Positions 7,761 through 11,114 of a DNA stretch of 11,114 nt are shown here, one piece after another. Below the pieces are notes generated by a model, which ran no database searches, had not been told where the DNA came from, and saw nothing but the letters and a program-made list of their open reading frames with translations. Location of the stretch: the NCBI GenBank assembly GCA_964403795.1, contig CAYOHP010000184.1:1-11114 (forward strand), in the 5' to 3' direction. A program made the translations under genes and the position numbers. Origin of the DNA: CAYOHP01 sp964403795 [NCBI: uncultured bacterium]. Its GTDB lineage: Bacteria; Muiribacteriota; UBA6191; CAZXTJ01. Each line of letters begins with the position of its first letter. Position 1 is the stretch's first letter.

Positions 7761-8090
7761 CTAGCCCCCCGCCCCGGGGGCGGGTCCGCCGCCGGCCTGG
7801 CCCGGGTCCGCTCCGGCCTCGCCCGCCGGCTCCCCGAAGCCCGAGGCGAACAACTGGAGGACCGCCCCGAGGGCTTCTTCCTGGTCCGGCCCTTGGGCCA
7901 CGACCTCGAGCTCGGCGCCGCACTCCGCCTCGAGCAGCATGAGCCCGAGGATGCTCTTCAGGCTTGCGGAAGTCGTGCCGCGGTGCACGGTGAGCTCGGA
8001 CCGGAACCGCTTGGCCAGCTCCACGAGCTGGCTGGCGCACTTGGCGTGGATGCCCTTGCGGTTCACGACCTGGACCGCGGCCCGGATCAT
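7761..8090 (-). CDS. ptsH: HPr-family phosphocarrier protein with an altered active-centre motif
   Basis: A 109-residue HPr-like protein. The fold covers residues 1-88: strand MIRAAVQVVN, the active loop RKGIHAKCASQLVELA with His15, and KSILGLMLLEA with Ser46 at the position phosphorylated by HPr kinase in other bacteria. The region ALGAVLQLFASGFGE ends the domain. His15 should accept phosphate from the enzyme I encoded immediately downstream. Canonical HPr has His-Ala-Arg-Pro here; this protein has His-Ala-Lys-Cys (Lys17, Cys18), and residue 17 normally helps bind enzyme I and the acceptors. A 21-residue Gly/Ala/Pro-rich tail (residues 89-109) extends beyond the usual C-terminus and may be disordered. 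The start codon overlaps the glmM stop in ATGA, with GGAA about 11 nt upstream, so translation is probably coupled to glmM. The family call is firm; whether it serves sugar transport or only regulation is unknown. Confidence 0.93.
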   Translation of the reverse strand: MIRAAVQVVNRKGIHAKCASQLVELAKRFRSELTVHRGTTSASLKSILGLMLLEAECGAELEVVAQGPDQEEALGAVLQLFASGFGEPAGEAGADPGQAGGGPAPGAGG

Positions 8091-9445
8091 GACAGTGCGG
8101 CTTCCAGGAACCGGCAGAGATCGGCGACCGCGGACTCGGCCTGGCCGCGTTCCTCGGCTTCCGCCATCACCCGGATCTTGGGCTCGGTACCCGAGTAGCG
8201 GACCAGCACCCTCCCTCGTCCGGCCAATCCGGTCTCGACCCTCTCGAGCAGCGCGTGCCAGCCCCGGAGCTGGTCCAGGGGCGGTCGGTGGACCACGGTG
8301 AGGTTCCGCATCACCTGGGGATACCGATGGAACCCGGAGAGCGCCGCGTCCAAGGCCTGTCCCGGGAACCTGGCCGCCTCGAGTACCGCCAGGGCCGCCT
8401 TGAGGCCGTCGCCCGTAGGGCCCAGATCGGTCGCCAGCACGTGGCCCGACGGCTCGGCACCGTAGCGGGCCCCGTGGGCATCCATGGCCAGCTTCACGTT
8501 CCGGTCACCGACCAGGGTGCGATACAGGGATATGCCCCGTCCGGCCAGGGCACGGGCCAGGCCCTCGTTGGACATGACCGTTCCCACCACCACGGCGGGG
8601 CCTCCGCCGCCGTTCGGTTCCGGACCGGGACCGCCGGCCAGCACGAAGAGCATGTCGTCGCCGTCCAGGACCCGCCCCTCGCGGGTGACGAGCACTACGC
8701 GATCCCCGTCGCCGTCGTGAGCGATGCCCAGATCGAGGCGGTCGCACCGGACCCGGTCGACCAGGAGCTCGGGATGGACCGCCCCGCAGTCGCGATTGAT
8801 GTTGTCCCCGTCGGGAGCACAAGCCACCTCGACCACCTCGGCCCCGAGCCGGCGCAGGGCATCGGGAGTGGTCCGGAAGGCCGCCCCGTGGGCGGCGTCG
8901 ACCCCGATCCGGAGCCCGGCCAACGAGAGGCTGCGACCGAAGCGGGCGGTTACCGAGGCAAGGTACTCCGCCTCGCCCTCCGGCCAGGGCACGATCCGCC
9001 CCGGCCGCACCGCCGGGTCGGCTCCTTCTCCGGGTGTCGCCAAGCGTTCCGAGAGAGCGGCCTCCCATTCGGGATCCAGCTTGTCGCCCCCCGGCCCCAT
9101 GAGTTTGACGCCGTTCTCGTCGGCCGGATTGTGGCTGGCGGTGATCACCACCCCCACTCCGGAGTCGGTCCTCGGCACCAGGAACGAGACGGCCGGTGTC
9201 GGCAGGACCCCCGCGTCCCGTACCTCGACCCCGCCGGAGGCCAGCCCCGCCGACAAGGCCGCCGCCACCATCGGCGAGCTGCGCCGGGGATCCCTGGCCA
9301 GCAGCGCCGATCGCGGCAGTCCCCGACCCCGTACCATGGCTGCCACCTCGCGCCCCAGGCGCACCAGGCATTCCGGGGTCATGGGAGCGACGTTGGCGAC
9401 CCCCCGTACCCCGTCGGTCCCGAACCAGGCGAGCCGGCCGCTCAG
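8087..9445 (-). CDS. glmM: Phosphoglucosamine mutase, apparent CTG start
   Basis: Converts glucosamine-6-phosphate to glucosamine-1-phosphate, the substrate of GlmU. Read from the CTG it has 452 residues, the normal GlmM size. Landmarks in order: WFGTDGVRGVAN at 7-18; the phosphoserine loop TASHNP with Ser104; the metal loop DGDGDR with Asp244/246/248; the sugar-binding loop AEPSGH, where GlmM usually has EQSGH; and the phosphate-binding loop RYSGTEPKIRVM near the C-terminus. The start is unusual. The frame is open far upstream inside glmU, but the roughly 100 nt before the motif hold no ATG, GTG or TTG. The first standard start inside (ATG at 9382) lacks a ribosome site and would delete FGTDGVRG. 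CTG at 9445-9443 overlaps the glmU TGA as CTGA, mirroring the ATGA junction at the other end of this gene. GlmM identity is certain; the start is inference. Confidence 0.95.
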   Translation of the reverse strand: MSGRLAWFGTDGVRGVANVAPMTPECLVRLGREVAAMVRGRGLPRSALLARDPRRSSPMVAAALSAGLASGGVEVRDAGVLPTPAVSFLVPRTDSGVGVVITASHNPADENGVKLMGPGGDKLDPEWEAALSERLATPGEGADPAVRPGRIVPWPEGEAEYLASVTARFGRSLSLAGLRIGVDAAHGAAFRTTPDALRRLGAEVVEVACAPDGDNINRDCGAVHPELLVDRVRCDRLDLGIAHDGDGDRVVLVTREGRVLDGDDMLFVLAGGPGPEPNGGGGPAVVVGTVMSNEGLARALAGRGISLYRTLVGDRNVKLAMDAHGARYGAEPSGHVLATDLGPTGDGLKAALAVLEAARFPGQALDAALSGFHRYPQVMRNLTVVHRPPLDQLRGWHALLERVETGLAGRGRVLVRYSGTEPKIRVMAEAEERGQAESAVADLCRFLEAALS

Positions 9446-9450
9446 GATCC
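9442..9450 (-). promoter_or_regulatory. glmU stop / glmM start overlap (CTGA) with a non-standard start codon
   Basis: On the minus strand the glmU TGA (9444-9442) overlaps a CTG (9445-9443) in the glmM frame. The preceding GGCGGCGGAT is purine-rich and only weakly resembles a ribosome site. An ATC directly precedes the CTG in frame and is a less likely alternative start. Initiation here would depend on ribosomes that finish glmU. Confidence 0.6.
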
Positions 9451-10866
9451 GCCGCCCGGCTCGTCCCCGGCGCCCTCCCCGCGGAGACGCTCCCGGAGCA
9501 GCTTGGCGTAGCCGTCCTTGGTCTCCTGGCGAGCCCGCCCCAGCACCAGGGCGTCTTCCCGGGCGCTGCGGGTGACTACCGAGCCGGCGGCCACGAAGGC
9601 GCCGTCCCCCAGCGCCAGCGGTGCCACCAAGGTCGCATTGGATCCCACGAACACGCCGGCCCCGATCTCCGTAGGGTGCTTGCGCACACCGTCGTAGTTG
9701 CAGGTGATGGTCCCTGCCCCGATGTTGGCCCCTGCACCCACCGTGGCGTCTCCCAGGTAGGCGAGATGATTGGCCTTGGCCCCCGGCCCCAGATCGGTCT
9801 TCTTGGTCTCGACGAAGTTCCCGATCCGGGCCCGCTCCCCCAGGCGGGTCCCCTCCCGGAGACGGGCATAGGGACCCACTCGGGTCGACCGTCCCAGCTC
9901 GGCACCCTCGAGGTGACAGAACTCGAGGATCTCCACGTCGTCCCCCACCACGGTGTCCCGGAGCACCGAGTAGGCGCCGATCCGGCATGATTCGCCGATC
10001 CGGGTGTTCCCGGCCAGGATGGCCCCCGGCTCGACCAGGGTGTCCATACCGATCTGCACGCCGTCCTCGATGTAGGTCGAGCGAGGATCGAGGATGCTGA
10101 CCCCCCGGCGCATCAGATCGCCCGCCTTCTGGCCGAAGACCCAGGTGCTGGCCGCCGAGAGCTGTACCCGGTCGTTGACACCCTCGAACTCGTCGGCGGG
10201 CGCGAGCTCGATGGCCTCCACCCTGGCGCCCTGCTTGAGCAGCACGGTGAAGGCATCGGGCAGGTAGTACTCGCCCTGGTCGTTGGAATTGCCGACCTTG
10301 GTCAGCGCCTCCATGAGCTCGTGGGTCCGGGCCGCGTAGATCCCGGTGTTGATCTCCCGGATCACCCGTTGCTCCGGCTGGGCGTCGCGCTCCTCGACGA
10401 TGCCGCGGAACTGCCCACCCGCATCGCGGAGGATCCGCCCGTAGCCGGTCGGGTCGGGCACCTTGGTCGAGGCGATCACGGCGTCGGCCCCGGACTCCCG
10501 CCACCGCACCAGGAACCGCTCCAGCGTCTCGGTCCGAAGGCGCGGCATGTCCCCGCAGAGGATCAGGAGATCGGCGTCGCCCCCCCGCTCCATGGCGGTC
10601 CGTCCCTGGAGCACTGCGTGCCCGGTCCCCAGGCGCTCGGCCTGCAGCACCCACTCGATCGGCGGCTGGTTCCCCCCGAAGGTGTGCTCGAAGAGGTCGA
10701 CCATATCGGAGACGACCACTGCGAGCCGCTCCGGTCCCAGGCCTCGGGCGGCCCCCAGGACCCTCTCCAGCATGGGGATCCCGGCAACCTTGTGCATCAC
10801 CTTGGGCAGGTGGCTGCGCATGCGGGTGCCCTTGCCGGCTGCCAGCACCAGGACTCGGATCGCCAC
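9442..10866 (-). CDS. glmU: Bifunctional GlmU: glucosamine-1-P acetyltransferase / N-acetylglucosamine-1-P uridylyltransferase
   Basis: 474 residues with both GlmU domains. The N-terminal nucleotidyltransferase (about 1-230) has LAAGKGTRMRSHLPKVMH, QAERLGTGHAV, CGDMP with the metal-binding Asp106, EINTGIY, NDQGEYYLPD and GVNDR. The C-terminal left-handed beta helix (about 250-450) has repeated hexapeptides, VGPYARLREGT, IGNFVETKK, NHLAYLGD with the catalytic-type His367, and NIGAGTITCNYDG. It acetylates glucosamine-1-phosphate and then couples it to UTP, giving UDP-N-acetylglucosamine for peptidoglycan and lipopolysaccharide. A short charged, Gly-rich tail (about 455-474) ends the protein. 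The start is a GTG at 10866. No ribosome binding site precedes it, but a TANNNT box lies 6 nt upstream, so the mRNA may be leaderless. It is the first gene of the glmU-glmM-ptsH-ptsI operon. Confidence 0.97.
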   Translation of the reverse strand: MAIRVLVLAAGKGTRMRSHLPKVMHKVAGIPMLERVLGAARGLGPERLAVVVSDMVDLFEHTFGGNQPPIEWVLQAERLGTGHAVLQGRTAMERGGDADLLILCGDMPRLRTETLERFLVRWRESGADAVIASTKVPDPTGYGRILRDAGGQFRGIVEERDAQPEQRVIREINTGIYAARTHELMEALTKVGNSNDQGEYYLPDAFTVLLKQGARVEAIELAPADEFEGVNDRVQLSAASTWVFGQKAGDLMRRGVSILDPRSTYIEDGVQIGMDTLVEPGAILAGNTRIGESCRIGAYSVLRDTVVGDDVEILEFCHLEGAELGRSTRVGPYARLREGTRLGERARIGNFVETKKTDLGPGAKANHLAYLGDATVGAGANIGAGTITCNYDGVRKHPTEIGAGVFVGSNATLVAPLALGDGAFVAAGSVVTRSAREDALVLGRARQETKDGYAKLLRERLRGEGAGDEPGGGS

Positions 10867-10872
10867 GGAGCG

Positions 10873-10901
10873 AACGTAACCCGGGCAGCCACGGGTTGCA
10901 A
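10873..10901 (-). promoter_or_regulatory. Candidate glmU operon promoter (leaderless type)
   Basis: Read on the minus strand, TTGCAA (10901-10896) is followed after 17 nt by TACGTT (10878-10873). These match the sigma-70 type -35 and -10 consensus at four and three of six positions, with ideal spacing. The -10 box ends only 6 nt before the GTG, so transcription would begin at or next to the first base of glmU. That agrees with the missing ribosome site but is a prediction by eye. Confidence 0.45.
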
Positions 10902-10912
10902 GGTGCGCGGGA

Positions 10913-10938
10913 CCCGGGATTTCCCGGGACCGGGGTCC
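10913..10938. repeat. Two overlapping palindromes between divergent genes, possible operator
   Basis: CCCGGGA-TT-TCCCGGG (10913-10928; 7-nt arms) overlaps GGACC-GG-GGTCC (10927-10938; 5-nt arms) in the 91-nt region between glmU and the divergent lipoprotein gene. The position, just upstream of both candidate -10 boxes, would suit a regulator acting on both genes or on one. Some symmetry is expected by chance in such GC-rich DNA. Confidence 0.45.
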
Positions 10939-10957
10939 AGCCGGTACCTTCTACTCG

Positions 10958-11114
10958 ATGGTCCCGCGACGCTTGCATCCCGCTCGACTGGGGAAGGCCG
11001 TGACCGGCGCCCTGGTGCTGGTGGCCGCCTGCCCGGCGACCCCGATCACGCCCGGATGGCCGGGCGATCATCGGGAGGAGTTCCAGGGCTACCAGCTGCT
11101 CACCCGCCGCTACC
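10958..11114 (+). CDS. N-terminus of an uncharacterised lipoprotein (partial)
   Basis: The first 52 codons of a gene running off the right edge, divergent from glmU. The N-terminus MVPRRLHPARLGKAVTGALV has a basic n-region. It is followed by LVLVAAC, a good lipobox with Leu/Val-Ala-Ala-Cys and lipidation at Cys25. After that comes a Pro/Gly-rich linker (PATPITPGWPGD) and the start of a folded part (REEFQGYQLLTRRY). I do not recognise the family. The sequence predicts export and anchoring to a membrane. ATG at 10958 has no ribosome binding site, but TACCTT lies 7 nt upstream, so the message may be leaderless. The strong lipobox and absence of stops support it as a real gene despite its short visible length. 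Confidence 0.68.
   Translation, partial: MVPRRLHPARLGKAVTGALVLVAACPATPITPGWPGDHREEFQGYQLLTRRY

Noticed and set aside
6055-7764. Long plus-strand reading frame opposite ptsI.
   Set aside because: Antisense shadow: His/Gly/Asp-rich, no recognisable family, while the minus strand encodes a complete enzyme I.
7753-8040. Upstream extension of the ptsI frame by 96 codons.
   Set aside because: It overlaps ptsH, is Arg/Pro/Gly-rich without domain content, and enzyme I has its normal start at 7752.
9446-11071. Upstream extension of the glmM frame giving a 994-residue protein.
   Set aside because: The extension lies across glmU in another frame and is Arg/Gly-rich nonsense. glmU is unmistakable there, so the extension only reflects missing stop codons.

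Overview
The window is a gene-dense stretch of very G+C-rich bacterial DNA. Seven of the eight genes lie on the minus strand and are described here in their direction of transcription, from high to low coordinates. Two lipoprotein-type signal sequences point to a bacterium with a lipoprotein-bearing envelope. The gene content (GlmU, GlmM, HPr, enzyme I, a zinc-ribbon/HEAT protein, a PhnD-type binding lipoprotein) would suit a high-GC Gram-negative lineage such as Deltaproteobacteria in the broad sense or a candidate phylum near it. No marker here settles the taxonomy.

Right part (about 6010-10957): a tightly packed operon glmU - glmM - ptsH - ptsI. glmU and glmM encode the last steps of UDP-N-acetylglucosamine synthesis, the precursor of peptidoglycan and lipopolysaccharide. 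ptsH and ptsI encode the two general phosphotransferase (PTS) proteins, HPr and enzyme I. The genes overlap by 4 nt (glmU/glmM and glmM/ptsH) or are 8 nt apart (ptsH/ptsI), so translational coupling is likely. glmM has no usable ATG, GTG or TTG start and appears to begin at a CTG that overlaps the glmU stop. HPr keeps its phosphorylatable His15 and a Ser46 but carries Lys-Cys where HPr proteins normally have Arg-Pro. No sugar permease (EII) is present.

Left part (1-5904): a second minus-strand group. It starts with a 1579-residue protein made of an N-terminal zinc ribbon, about 590 residues of disordered linker with recurring acidic-hydrophobic motifs, and about 30 HEAT repeats. A PhnD-family substrate-binding lipoprotein follows, and then the N-terminus of a single-pass membrane protein cut by the window edge. 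The last two are spaced like a binding-protein/membrane-sensor pair. The large HEAT protein looks like a cytoplasmic scaffold of unknown function.

Far right (10958 to the end): the start of a divergent plus-strand gene for a short-signal lipoprotein. The 91-nt divergent region holds two overlapping palindromes. Both genes lack a ribosome binding site, and each has a TANNNT box 6-7 nt before its start codon, the arrangement seen for leaderless transcripts. No intergenic stretch exceeds 105 nt. I see no RNA gene, mobile element or CRISPR array.
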